NCBI RefSeq assembly: GCF_002213425.1
Contig: NZ_NJGV01000004.1
Coordinates: 1-64,000 of the forward strand
DNA length: 64,000 nucleotides
Direction of reading: 5' to 3'
Source of the DNA: Herbaspirillum aquaticum
Lineage (GTDB): Bacteria; Pseudomonadota; Gammaproteobacteria; Burkholderiales; Burkholderiaceae_D
Shown: positions 1-7,746 of the stretch, one piece after another
How the letters are laid out: each line of letters begins with the position of its first letter
Numbering within the stretch: the stretch's first letter is position 1
Made by a program: the position numbers and the translations under genes
The notes under the pieces: model-generated
Told to the model about the DNA's origin: nothing
Databases searched by the model: none
The model's input: the letters and a program-made list of their open reading frames with translations, nothing else

Positions 1-590
1 AGGGACGGCAACCCCCACGGGCTCGCCTTCGGCCTTGCGGGGTCTCCGACTCGCCTTCGGCTTTGGGTTGGCTCGCCTGCGGCATCGACCTTTTATTCGT
101 TCCCACTCCCGCTCTGGGTTTGAGTTTGTACTTTTTCTTTTTCTTTTTTATTGTTTAAATAATTTCCGTCCGTTCGACCTGAGTAGTCGCGCAGCGACGT
201 ATCGAAGGCTAAAGGACGCCAAGGCAAAGCCGAAGGCGAGTCGGAGGTATTGCGATGCCGAAGGCGAGCCGTCTCGGTCGTCCGCATCTGCGCCGCCGCT
301 TCAGAGGCCAATAAAACGGATCAGAAAAATAACCGGAGCGAAGCGACTTTATTTTTCCCGTTTTATTGGCCTCTGAAGCGGGGACCCTCCGAAGGAGGGC
401 GGTGCAGTTGCGGTCGCCTTCTTTTGCTTACTTTTCTTGGCGAGACAAGAAAAGTGAGCGGCTGCCGGGCCGCCCCCGGCGCGTCCTTCCGACCGGAGAA
501 AGATAAGAATTAAGCTAGAGCGCAGGAAGAAATTCTGTGCAGACTACGCCAAACCGAACAACCAGAAAAGCACCCAGCCAAGACAAGACA
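1..590. repeat. Palindromic intergenic repeat element, copy 1 (cut by window start)
   Basis: This non-coding stretch matches 13619-14232 almost base for base, apart from a shorter T-rich centre (about 125-160). The visible part holds half of the core (runs of GCCTTCGGC and its complement), a large hairpin at 298-379, the palindrome CCCTCC-ttc-GGAGGG, a short hairpin near 429-456 and the right terminal repeat. It ends about 8 bp from the stop codon of the LysR gene. Short ORFs inside it are by-products of the repeat. There is no transposase. Mobility is inferred only from the two copies. Confidence 0.85.
298..379. repeat. Large hairpin inside repeat copy 1
   Basis: Arms of 22 nt at 298-319 and 358-379 are perfectly complementary. 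An inner stem pairs AAAAATAA (325-332) with TTATTTTT (349-356). The apical loop contains GGAGCGAAGCGAC. The same hairpin recurs unchanged at 13938-14019. Confidence 0.9.
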
Positions 591-598
591 AAACCAAA

Positions 599-1492
599 TC
601 AACCACCGATCAAAGCCCCGCGATATTCCCCAATCCATTTGGCAAACAATTGCGCCTCAGCCCCCGCCTGCAAGCTGATCCCAAGGTAGTAGGGCGCGAG
701 GTTCAAGCGCAATTCAGGAAACGGACAAACCAGCCGCCCCGAGCGCAGATCGTTATCGGCGAGGGACACGGGCGACAGAGCCACCCCCAACCCATCCATG
801 ACCGCCTGCAGCACAAAATGCACGTGATCGAAATGCAGCATCGCCTGCGAACGTGATCGCTTCAAACCGGCCAGCTTGCGCCAGTCCTCCCAGTCATTGC
901 GCCGACTACGCGACACCAGCACGGTGTGCCGCGCCAACTGCGACACATCCTCCAGCGGCATGGATTGCAGCAGCGCAGGAGAAGCCACCAGCACCAGCTC
1001 ATCCTCCATGAACCGCTGCACCTTCAGGGTCTCAGGCCAGTTGGTCTCCCCCCGCCGGATCGCGATATCAAACGAAGAACCCGCCTTGCCCACGGTCGCA
1101 GTACTGGTCACCACCTGGGGCGCGATCCCCGGATACCGCTCCACGAAATCGGACAAATGCGGAATCAGCCACCGCACCGCAAACGAAGGCCGCACATTGA
1201 TGACCACAGTGCGCGTAGGCGCATCCCGCATCACCCGCCGCGCCGCATTGGCCAGGATATCGAGCGCCGGACTGGCCTCCTCGAAGAACTGCCGCCCACG
1301 CTCGGTCAGCAAGACCTGCCGCGTACGCCGCTCGAACAAGGGCATGCCCAGATAATCTTCAAGATTCTTGATCTGGCGACTGATCGCGCCATGTGTGACA
1401 TTGAGTTCCTGCGCCGCAAGCGTGAAACTCTGGTGACGGGCCGCTGCCAGAAAGGCGCGGATGGCATTGAGCGGAAGAGTGAGATCGGCCAT
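599..1492 (-). CDS. LysR-family transcriptional regulator (GcvA-like)
   Basis: A 297-residue protein with the usual LysR layout. The N-terminal winged helix-turn-helix lies around residues 20-45 (FTLAAQELNVTHGAISRQ), followed by a linker helix and a periplasmic-binding-protein-like effector domain. The LPLNAIRAF start and NVTHGAISRQ segment are typical of the GcvA/AmpR subgroup. It is divergent from an MFS transporter 76 bp away, and a T-N11-A palindrome covers its start codon, so it probably represses itself and controls the transporter. The effector is unknown. Its stop codon abuts repeat copy 1. Confidence 0.93.
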   Translation of the reverse strand: MADLTLPLNAIRAFLAAARHQSFTLAAQELNVTHGAISRQIKNLEDYLGMPLFERRTRQVLLTERGRQFFEEASPALDILANAARRVMRDAPTRTVVINVRPSFAVRWLIPHLSDFVERYPGIAPQVVTSTATVGKAGSSFDIAIRRGETNWPETLKVQRFMEDELVLVASPALLQSMPLEDVSQLARHTVLVSRSRRNDWEDWRKLAGLKRSRSQAMLHFDHVHFVLQAVMDGLGVALSPVSLADNDLRSGRLVCPFPELRLNLAPYYLGISLQAGAEAQLFAKWIGEYRGALIGG

Positions 1493-1514
1493 GCGTCAAA
1501 TATTATCACGCATG
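1490..1514. promoter_or_regulatory. LysR-type operator (T-N11-A palindrome)
   Basis: CATGCGT (1490-1496) and ACGCATG (1508-1514) are perfect inverted arms around an AT-rich 11-bp centre, giving an exact T-N11-A motif. It overlaps the lysR start codon and sits 55 bp before the MFS start. Assignment to the adjacent regulator is inferred from position. Confidence 0.65.
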
Positions 1515-1568
1515 CCCGGAATTAATATCGTTTGTCAGCCCATCCCGCGCAGCGCATCATCGGCCCCC

Positions 1569-2723
1569 ATGACCACGCCAGACCACCGCCAGGCCGATAT
1601 CGATTCGCGCCACGCCGCCATGTCGCTGTCGGCCGCCTTGCCTTGCGATATCGTCCTCTACCTGCTGCTCCCCATGTACGCCGCCCAGTTCCACGTCAGC
1701 CTCGCCGAGGCCGGCGTGCTGCTCGCGGCCAACCGGCTGGTGCGCATCGCCGGCTATCGCTGGGTCGCCAGCTTCTACGCACAACGCGGCGACCGACCCA
1801 CCTGCACCCTGGCCGTCTGTGCCGCCATCCTCTGCGCCCTCGGCTATACGGTGGCCAGCGGCTTCTGGGCACTCCTGCCACTGCGCCTGCTCTGGGGCAT
1901 GGCCTTCGCCGGACTGAACCTCTCCACCCAGGCCATGTCCACCGCCAACCCCCAAGGCGCAGCCCGCCGCTCCGGACGCTCGCGCGGCGTGATCGCCATC
2001 GGCCCCATGCTCTGGCTGCCCACCGCCGCACTGCTGGCCCCCCACATCGGACCGCGCATGGTGTTCGCGCTGGTGGCGACCACCGCGCTGCTGGGCCTGC
2101 TGGCCGCACGGCGCCTGCCTCAGCACGCCTACGCACCGCCCCAGCCCCGCCGCTGGAAGCTGCCCAATGCCCTCGATTGGTGGTCCTTCCTCGAAGGGCT
2201 GACGCTGGATGGCCTCTTCATCGTCGGCCTGGCCTACATGAGCAAGCAATCCTTCGGGGCCGACGGCGAACTGGTGGCGGGGATATTGATGGCGCTGCGC
2301 TACGCCGGGGAAATCGTCTTGAGCCCCTTGGGCGGCTGGCTCGCCGAACGCTTCGGCGCAGTCAAGGTACTGGTGACGCTGTCACTGGCGACCTGCCTTG
2401 CGCTGGTCGGGTTCGGCGGTGGTTTGCTGTGGCTCTTCGCCGGTCTGATCGTGATCCTGCGGGCCCTGCAACTGCCGTTGCTGGCCCCCATCGTCGCCGC
2501 CCGCACACCGCCCGCGCAGCGCGTCCATGCGCTGGCAGGAAGAGCGATCTGGCGGGATATCGGCGCCGGCATGGGGCCGATGCTGGCCGGGCTGCTGCTG
2601 CCGGTGATGTCCTCGCTCTGGCTCTACAGCCTCTCGGCAACGGCCCTGGCATTGGCCGCGATTGCCTGCGGCCGCGCCCCGGTGCCGCAGGCGGCGGCCA
2701 CGCAGGGGCAGCAGGGCGGCTGA
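1569..2723 (+). CDS. MFS transporter
   Basis: A 384-residue polytopic membrane protein with hydrophobic segments throughout, such as IVLYLLLPMYAAQF near the start and LLWLFAGLIVILRAL later. A basic loop after the fourth or fifth helix (AARRSGRSRG) fits an MFS cytoplasmic loop. The reading frame is open upstream to 1461, but that part is hydrophilic and overlaps the regulator, so the ATG at 1569 is chosen. It is divergent from a LysR gene and probably exports or imports a small molecule recognised by that regulator. The substrate cannot be read from the sequence. Confidence 0.85.
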   Translation: MTTPDHRQADIDSRHAAMSLSAALPCDIVLYLLLPMYAAQFHVSLAEAGVLLAANRLVRIAGYRWVASFYAQRGDRPTCTLAVCAAILCALGYTVASGFWALLPLRLLWGMAFAGLNLSTQAMSTANPQGAARRSGRSRGVIAIGPMLWLPTAALLAPHIGPRMVFALVATTALLGLLAARRLPQHAYAPPQPRRWKLPNALDWWSFLEGLTLDGLFIVGLAYMSKQSFGADGELVAGILMALRYAGEIVLSPLGGWLAERFGAVKVLVTLSLATCLALVGFGGGLLWLFAGLIVILRALQLPLLAPIVAARTPPAQRVHALAGRAIWRDIGAGMGPMLAGLLLPVMSSLWLYSLSATALALAAIACGRAPVPQAAATQGQQGG

Positions 2724-2737
2724 AAGCCGAAACGCCC

Positions 2738-3682
2738 TCAGGGCTGGCGGCAATCGCTCAACATCTCCGCCTGGGAGATGTTGCTGCCGGGCGGTACGCT
2801 GTGCGTGAGCCAGACGTTGCCGCCAATGACCGAGCCGCGCCCGATGGTGATGCGGCCCAGCAGCGTCGCGCCGGCATACACCACCACGTCATCCTCGACG
2901 ATCGGGTGACGCGCAATCCCCTTGACCAATGAACCGTCCGGCTCCTGCGGGAAACGCTTGGCGCCCAGCGTCACGGCCTGGTACAGGCGCACGTTGCGAC
3001 CGATGATGGTGGTCTCACCAATCACCACCCCCGTGCCATGGTCGATGAAGAAGCTGGGCCCGATCTGCGCGGCCGGGTGGATGTCGATGCCGGTGGCCGA
3101 ATGCGCGATGTCGGCGATGAGCCGCGCCAGCAGCGGTGCTCCCAGCTGATGCAGGGCATGCGCCAGGCGGTGATAGATGATCGCCGTCGTGCCCGGATAG
3201 CACAGCAGGATCTCCGAAATGCTGGAGGCCGCCGGATCGCCGTGATACGCGGCCTGGATATCGCTGACCAGAATGTCCCGCACCGACGGCAACTGGTGCG
3301 CAAAGTCCCGCGTGATGGCCGTGGCACGTTCACGCAGCAGGCCATCCTCTTCTACGTCGCTGCTGAAATAGAGGCTACGCCGCACCTGCTCGCGCAGGAT
3401 GGACAACGCGGCATTCAACTGGCTCCCAACGAAATAATCGATGGTCTCATCGGATAAATCGGTATGGCCGTAATGCGTGGGGAACAGTGCCGCCTGCAGA
3501 TGCTGCAGCAGCTTCTGCATCGCTTCCCGCGAGGGCAGCTCGCGGATCTCGCCGCGGTAGCGGATCTTGTTGGTGACTTCGCGCGAGGTACGCAGGCCGG
3601 CGACCACGGCAGACAAGCCCAGGCCCGCAGACTCGACCGAGTCAGCCAGCGCGTTCAGTTCGGGGATGTGAGTAGGTTCCAT
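2738..3682 (-). CDS. cysE: Serine O-acetyltransferase (EpsC/CysE type)
   Basis: Makes O-acetyl-L-serine from serine and acetyl-CoA, the first step of cysteine synthesis, in the cytoplasm. At 314 residues it is the longer EpsC-like form found in many betaproteobacteria. The alpha-helical N-terminal half (about 1-190) is followed by DIAHSATGIDIHPAA (191-205), the catalytic DHGTG around His215, and left-handed beta-helix hexapeptide repeats (IGETTIIGRNVRLYQ, IGRGSVIGGN). It lies tail to tail with the MFS gene, 14 bp apart. Whether it supports cysteine supply generally, together with the sulfur genes at 60-64 kb, is inference. Confidence 0.93.
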   Translation of the reverse strand: MEPTHIPELNALADSVESAGLGLSAVVAGLRTSREVTNKIRYRGEIRELPSREAMQKLLQHLQAALFPTHYGHTDLSDETIDYFVGSQLNAALSILREQVRRSLYFSSDVEEDGLLRERATAITRDFAHQLPSVRDILVSDIQAAYHGDPAASSISEILLCYPGTTAIIYHRLAHALHQLGAPLLARLIADIAHSATGIDIHPAAQIGPSFFIDHGTGVVIGETTIIGRNVRLYQAVTLGAKRFPQEPDGSLVKGIARHPIVEDDVVVYAGATLLGRITIGRGSVIGGNVWLTHSVPPGSNISQAEMLSDCRQP

Positions 3683-4180
3683 GCCCGCATGCTATCAAAA
3701 ATGCGCGCGTGGTGCCGGGCAGGGCCGGGATGCTATCAAAGGGGGAATGCAGGAAGGGAAACAGCGGGAGAGCGATTCGCGGCGCCCAGTTCTATCTGAA
3801 AAGTGGCGCCGCTGTTGAATCTGCTCTGGGTATGGACTTTAACCTTGAATGAAGGTTCCTGCAAAGGATCATTGCGCATATCCATATGCCAATTTGATCT
3901 GCCGCAAATCCTCCCCTCCCGGCCTCCCGGGCCGATGTGCATCGTCGCCCCTCAGGAATTTCCTGATCGGTTTGGCCCGCGCGTCAGGAAGCTCCCGATA
4001 TGGGCCGGCCAGGCAAACACGTAAAGTTCACCCATACCAGATGCAGCAGTGGTGCTGCACCTTCCCGGCCAGCGGCCCGGAACGTGACTCTGGCCGAATT
4101 GTTGTGCCGACGTCCCGTGCATGCCGTGCCGGGACATCGCGACAGGATTACCGGGAAGCCCTGAGGGGGGCTTACTTTTG
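3683..4180. other. Gene-free region upstream of a strong terminator; candidate small RNA
   Basis: No convincing ORF is present. ATGCTATCAAA occurs twice (3689-3699 and 3730-3740) just upstream of cysE, and a perfect 15-bp odd palindrome lies at 3952-3966. On the + strand a possible promoter (TTGAAT at 3813-3818, TTTAAC 17 bp later) precedes hairpins at 3841-3857, 4043-4058, 4112-4135 and 4156-4173, and then a rho-independent terminator. This arrangement suggests a structured transcript. It matches no RNA family I can recall. Confidence 0.4.
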
Positions 4181-4214
4181 GGCGTACTTCCGCAAGGAAG
4201 TGCGCCTTTTTTTT
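4181..4214 (+). terminator. Strong rho-independent terminator without an upstream gene
   Basis: GGCGTACTTCC (4181-4191) pairs with GGAAGTGCGCC (4196-4206) across a GCAA tetraloop and is followed by eight T (4207-4214). No + strand gene ends before it. It may end a small RNA or act as an attenuator for the gene starting at 4268. Confidence 0.85.
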
Positions 4215-4267
4215 GTTTGTGATGCAATACGGGCTCCATCAGAATTGTTAACCAGGGAGGAGCTTTC

Positions 4268-4642
4268 ATGCCTGAGCTGTGTATTGTCCCGTCTCCACGG
4301 GCGCTGCTGTTGCTGCTGTCCGTCTTGCTGATTCCCGCCGCAGCGGCGCGCGCCCAGGTTCCCGTGGCGGTGCCGGCGGCCGTCCCGGTGCCGGCGGCGG
4401 CTGCGCCCACTCCGGTGGCCAGCGACATCACACGCAGCTGTGCTGCCGGCAGCGGCTGTGTGCTGACCTGCCTGAACATGGCTGCAGAAACCGTCATGAC
4501 CGAGACCGCCACGCGGGCAGTGCGCATCATTTCGCTCTCCAACGGCAACAGCGAATTCCGCATGGACAACGGCAATGCCGGCATCAACGTGATTCTGGTT
4601 TCGCATGACAACCTGATGTGCAAGCTCAGCGGTGGCATTTGA
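4268..4642 (+). CDS. Small exported protein of unknown function
   Basis: A 124-residue protein with a clear signal peptide (leucine-rich core, cleavage probably after AAARA around residue 29). An Ala/Pro/Val-rich linker (about 30-50) follows, then a compact domain with Cys at SCAAGSGCVLTCLN and a C-terminal MCKLSGGI. A strong ribosome binding site (AGGGAGGAG) precedes the ATG. The four Cys could form disulfides in the periplasm. I do not recognise the family. It stands alone, 55 nt after the terminator at 4214, and is convergent with the chloride channel gene. Confidence 0.7.
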   Translation: MPELCIVPSPRALLLLLSVLLIPAAAARAQVPVAVPAAVPVPAAAAPTPVASDITRSCAAGSGCVLTCLNMAAETVMTETATRAVRIISLSNGNSEFRMDNGNAGINVILVSHDNLMCKLSGGI

Positions 4643-4692
4643 TGTACGGCCTGTTCACACTTGATCGCTCGCAGATCAGGTGTGAAGAGCGC

Positions 4693-6408
4693 CTAGTTGC
4701 CGAGCAGTTTTTCCCTTACCGATTCTTCCTCTGCATGTGTGGCGCTGGCCCGCACCAGGTCGGACAGTGACAGCATGCCCACCAGCCGCCGCCGCTCCGG
4801 GCCCGCCACCACCGGCATGCGCGCCACTCCCTGGCGCGCCATCGCACCGGCCGCGGCGCGTGCGCTCAGGTGCGGCAGCAGATAGCCGCTTTCCGGCTCC
4901 AGCAAGGTGCCGCAGCCCTCGGCCGGATTAGCGGACTGCAGGCGGCTCAGGGCGACCATGCCGACCAGGCGTCCGTGGGCGGTCACCGGATAGTAGCGGT
5001 GCACGCGCTCGGCCCTGCGGCACAGCGCCAGCGCTGCACCGGCCGGCAGCACCGCCTCCAGCGCCTGGGGCGTTGACATCAGGTCGTCCACATGGACCCG
5101 CTCCAGCGGGTCGACCCCGTATTCGCGATGCACATGCAGCCCGCGTCGCGCGATCTTCTCGGTCATGATGGAGCGCTTCATCCACAGCACGTTCAGGCCA
5201 TAGGCCACGGATGTGGTGGCAATGAGCGGCAGCAAGGCATTGCCCGCATGCGTCAGCCCGAAGGCAAAGACGATGGCCGTCAGCGGCGCACCCAGCACGC
5301 TGCCCAGCACTGCGGCCATGCAGGCCAGCGGCCACAGTCCCGGCGAGCCGCCCGGCAGCCACGGCGAGAGCACCAGGCCCAGGCCGGCGCCCATCATCAG
5401 CAGTGGTGCCAGCACCCCGCCCGAGGTACCCGAGCCCAGCGCCAGCAGCCAGATCACCGCCTTCACCAGCAGCAGGGCCAGCGCCGCCGACACCAGCATG
5501 TGCTGGTTCAGCAGGTCGGCGATGACGTCGTAGCCCACGCCCAGTGCACGCGGCTGCCACAACCCGCCGAGACCGACCGCAATGCCGCCCAGCGCCGGCC
5601 ACCACGTCCAGTGCAGCGGCAGGCGATGGAACCCATCCTCGATGCGATAAAGCGCCAGCGTCAGCACGGCCGCCAGTACCCCGCTGGCCAGTCCGGCGGC
5701 AAGGCAGGACAGCAGCGCCACCGGGGCGACCGGCGCGACATCCATTGGAAACAGCACCCCGCCTTCGATCAGCCATGGCCGCACGAAGCCTGCGATGGTG
5801 CAAGCCACTGCAACCGGCAGCAGGCTGCGCGGGCGCAGTTCGAACAGCAACAGCTCCACCGCCAGCAGCAACGCAGCCAGGGGTGTGCCGAAGATGGCCG
5901 TCATGCCGGCGCAGGCACCGGCGACCAGCAGGGTTTTGCGCTCGGCGGCGGTGAGGTGCATCCACTGCGCCAGCAGTGAACCGAGGGAGCCGCCGGTCAT
6001 GATGATCGGACCTTCGGCGCCAAAGGGGCCTCCACTGCCGATGACGATGCCCGACGATAGCGGCTTCAACAACGCAACCTTGGGCGACATGCGGCTCTTG
6101 CCGAAGAGGATCGCCTCGATCGCTTCCGGAATGCCGTGGCCACGGATCTTGTCGCTGCCGTAGCGCGCCATGAGTCCGACGATGAGGCCACCGATTACCG
6201 GCAGCAGCGCCGCGATCCAGCCCAGCGTGTGCGCGGCGGGCGAGCTGGCCTGCACCGACAGGCGCTGGAAGTAGAACAGGTTGGTGAACAGCGCAATGAG
6301 CTTCAGGAGCATCCATGCCGCGCCCGCCGACAGCAGGCCGATGGCCGCCGCGAGGGCGCACAGCAGGGGGAGCCGCCGGTCGGCGGTGTAGTCGCGTTTG
6401 TGTTTCAT
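4693..6408 (-). CDS. ClC-family chloride channel/antiporter with CBS domains
   Basis: A 571-residue inner-membrane protein moving chloride, possibly coupled to protons. ClC signatures are visible: GSGGP (124-128), GAEGP with the gating glutamate at about 132, and GSGTSGGVLAPLL later. The C-terminal 130 residues (from DLMSTPQALEAVL) form a paired CBS module, a typical cytoplasmic nucleotide-sensing domain. The frame is open to 6543, but the start at MKHKRDYTADRR is chosen because the upstream part is not membrane-like and runs through a regulatory palindrome. Ion selectivity and the choice between channel and exchanger cannot be decided here. Confidence 0.9.
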   Translation of the reverse strand: MKHKRDYTADRRLPLLCALAAAIGLLSAGAAWMLLKLIALFTNLFYFQRLSVQASSPAAHTLGWIAALLPVIGGLIVGLMARYGSDKIRGHGIPEAIEAILFGKSRMSPKVALLKPLSSGIVIGSGGPFGAEGPIIMTGGSLGSLLAQWMHLTAAERKTLLVAGACAGMTAIFGTPLAALLLAVELLLFELRPRSLLPVAVACTIAGFVRPWLIEGGVLFPMDVAPVAPVALLSCLAAGLASGVLAAVLTLALYRIEDGFHRLPLHWTWWPALGGIAVGLGGLWQPRALGVGYDVIADLLNQHMLVSAALALLLVKAVIWLLALGSGTSGGVLAPLLMMGAGLGLVLSPWLPGGSPGLWPLACMAAVLGSVLGAPLTAIVFAFGLTHAGNALLPLIATTSVAYGLNVLWMKRSIMTEKIARRGLHVHREYGVDPLERVHVDDLMSTPQALEAVLPAGAALALCRRAERVHRYYPVTAHGRLVGMVALSRLQSANPAEGCGTLLEPESGYLLPHLSARAAAGAMARQGVARMPVVAGPERRRLVGMLSLSDLVRASATHAEEESVREKLLGN

Positions 6409-6486
6409 GAAAGTGCCGGGTTCAGGATCGTTGGAGGCGCGTGGTTGTGGTGACGTCGCCAGGCTTGGAAGGGGCTGGGAGGCAAA

Positions 6487-6505
6487 TATATCACAACATG
6501 ATATA
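6487..6505. promoter_or_regulatory. Perfect AT-rich palindrome, possible operator
   Basis: TATATCA (6487-6493) and TGATATA (6499-6505) are perfect inverted arms around five bases. The site lies in the divergent intergenic region between the ClC gene and the SsuA-like gene, 79 bp before the chosen ClC start and 159 bp before the other. The size and symmetry suit a dimeric helix-turn-helix regulator, but no regulator gene is adjacent. Confidence 0.45.
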
Positions 6506-6663
6506 AATAGCCTGGCACTGGATCGGCTGTGGCTGGTATGCATGGCGCGACTTATCCGCTTTCCTTCTATGCACAGGAGGAATGATTCGTTCGCAGCCTG
6601 CAGGGGGCTGGCTAAGCTGTGAGCCTTGACGTATCGACCTCAACCATGAACGACGGAGTCCCC

Positions 6664-7668
6664 ATGCCGCAGTACGAAGACAAACACCAGCGCGCCCTCG
6701 CCACCGTGGAATTGAACAGCAAGCGCCGCCGCCTCATCGGTGCCGGGTTGGCTCTGGGGGCTGCCGGTGCCGCTGCGGCCTTCAGTCCACGCCGGGCGCA
6801 TGCGGCCACGCGGCAGTTGCGTGTGGGGTATCAGAAAGGGGCGCTGAGCATCATTCGCGCGCATGGCACGCTGGAGCAGCGGCTGGCCTCGCTGGGGGCC
6901 ACCGTGAAGTGGGTGGAATTCAGCGCCGGCCCGGTGCAGCTGGAAGCGCTGGGTGCCGGCTCGATCGATTTCGGCGACGTGGGCGAAGCGCCGCCCATCT
7001 TTTCGCAAGCAGCCGGCACGCCCCTGGTCTACGTGGGCGCGACGGTGCCGCGTCCCTATGTGGAAGCGGTGCTGGTCAAGGACGACAGCCTGCAGAAGCC
7101 GGCGCAGTTGAAAGGCAAGCGCATCGCCCTGAACAAGGGTTCCAACGTGCATTACTTCCTGGTCAAGCTGCTGGAACAGCATGGCCTGCACTATGGCGAC
7201 GTGACCCCGGTCTGGCTGGCGCCGGCAGATGCGCGTGCGGCCTTCGAGCGCGGGTCGGTAGACGCCTGGGCCATCTGGGAGCCTTACCTGGCGGCGGCCC
7301 AGCAGACCTTGAAGGCGCGCATCCTGGCGGATGCGGATGGGGTGGTGAAGAACCGCGCCTATTATTTTTCGACCCGCGATTACGCCCGCGACAATGGCGA
7401 CCTGATCCGCATCGCGCTGGAAGAGCTGGCCAAGGTCGATGAGTTTGCCAAGACGCGGCCAGATGATTACGCCAGCGAACTGGCGGGCATCCTCGGGCTG
7501 CCCAAGAGCGTGCTGGACGTGGTGGTACGCCGCTACACCTACGGCACGCTGCCGATCACCCAGGCCATTCTCGACGAGCAGCAGCAGATCGCCGATACCT
7601 TCCTCGATCTCAAGCTGATCCCGAAGAAGATCAACCTGCGCGAGACGGCACCGCCCTGGCTGGCTTAA
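6664..7668 (+). CDS. SsuA-like aliphatic sulfonate substrate-binding protein (orphan)
   Basis: A 334-residue periplasmic solute-binding protein of the SsuA/TauA/NrtA family. A basic KRRRLIGAG n-region and alanine-rich core (ending RRAHA) look like a Tat or Sec signal peptide. The mature part shows LRVGYQKGALSII, DFGDVGEAPP, GKRIALNKGSNVHYFL and APADARAAFERGSVDAWAIWEPY. The last block is shared with the SsuA at 62021, so the two are paralogues. No permease or ATPase lies nearby. The ATG at 6664 follows GGAG at good spacing; 6646 is an alternative. Ligand assignment is by family only. Confidence 0.87.
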   Translation: MPQYEDKHQRALATVELNSKRRRLIGAGLALGAAGAAAAFSPRRAHAATRQLRVGYQKGALSIIRAHGTLEQRLASLGATVKWVEFSAGPVQLEALGAGSIDFGDVGEAPPIFSQAAGTPLVYVGATVPRPYVEAVLVKDDSLQKPAQLKGKRIALNKGSNVHYFLVKLLEQHGLHYGDVTPVWLAPADARAAFERGSVDAWAIWEPYLAAAQQTLKARILADADGVVKNRAYYFSTRDYARDNGDLIRIALEELAKVDEFAKTRPDDYASELAGILGLPKSVLDVVVRRYTYGTLPITQAILDEQQQIADTFLDLKLIPKKINLRETAPPWLA

Positions 7669-7687
7669 TCCACTCACGCTCCAAGAA

Positions 7688-7722
7688 CAAGGCCGCCGCA
7701 GGAGCACCCTGCGGCGGCCTTG
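7688..7722. terminator. Bidirectional transcription terminator hairpin
   Basis: CAAGGCCGCCGCAGG (7688-7702) and CCTGCGGCGGCCTTG (7708-7722) form a perfect 15-bp stem with a 5-nt loop, 20 bp after the SsuA-like gene and 25 bp beyond the stop of the convergent phosphoesterase gene. There is no long T tract. Confidence 0.75.
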
Positions 7723-7746
7723 TCGTCATGGCGGACCTGAAAGGGA

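Noticed and set aside
35-513. Several short ORFs in the repeat element (also 13391-14213)
   Set aside because: They read through palindromic repeat sequence, recur in both copies, and encode low-complexity peptides with no domain or ribosome site.
1532-2932. 466-codon ORF overlapping the MFS gene
   Set aside because: Arg/Pro/His-rich shadow frame without motifs; the other frame is a clear membrane transporter.
3849-4331. 160-codon ORF across the structured region
   Set aside because: It crosses a strong terminator and ends in a run of Cys codons produced by the GCTGCTGTTGCTG stretch of the real gene.
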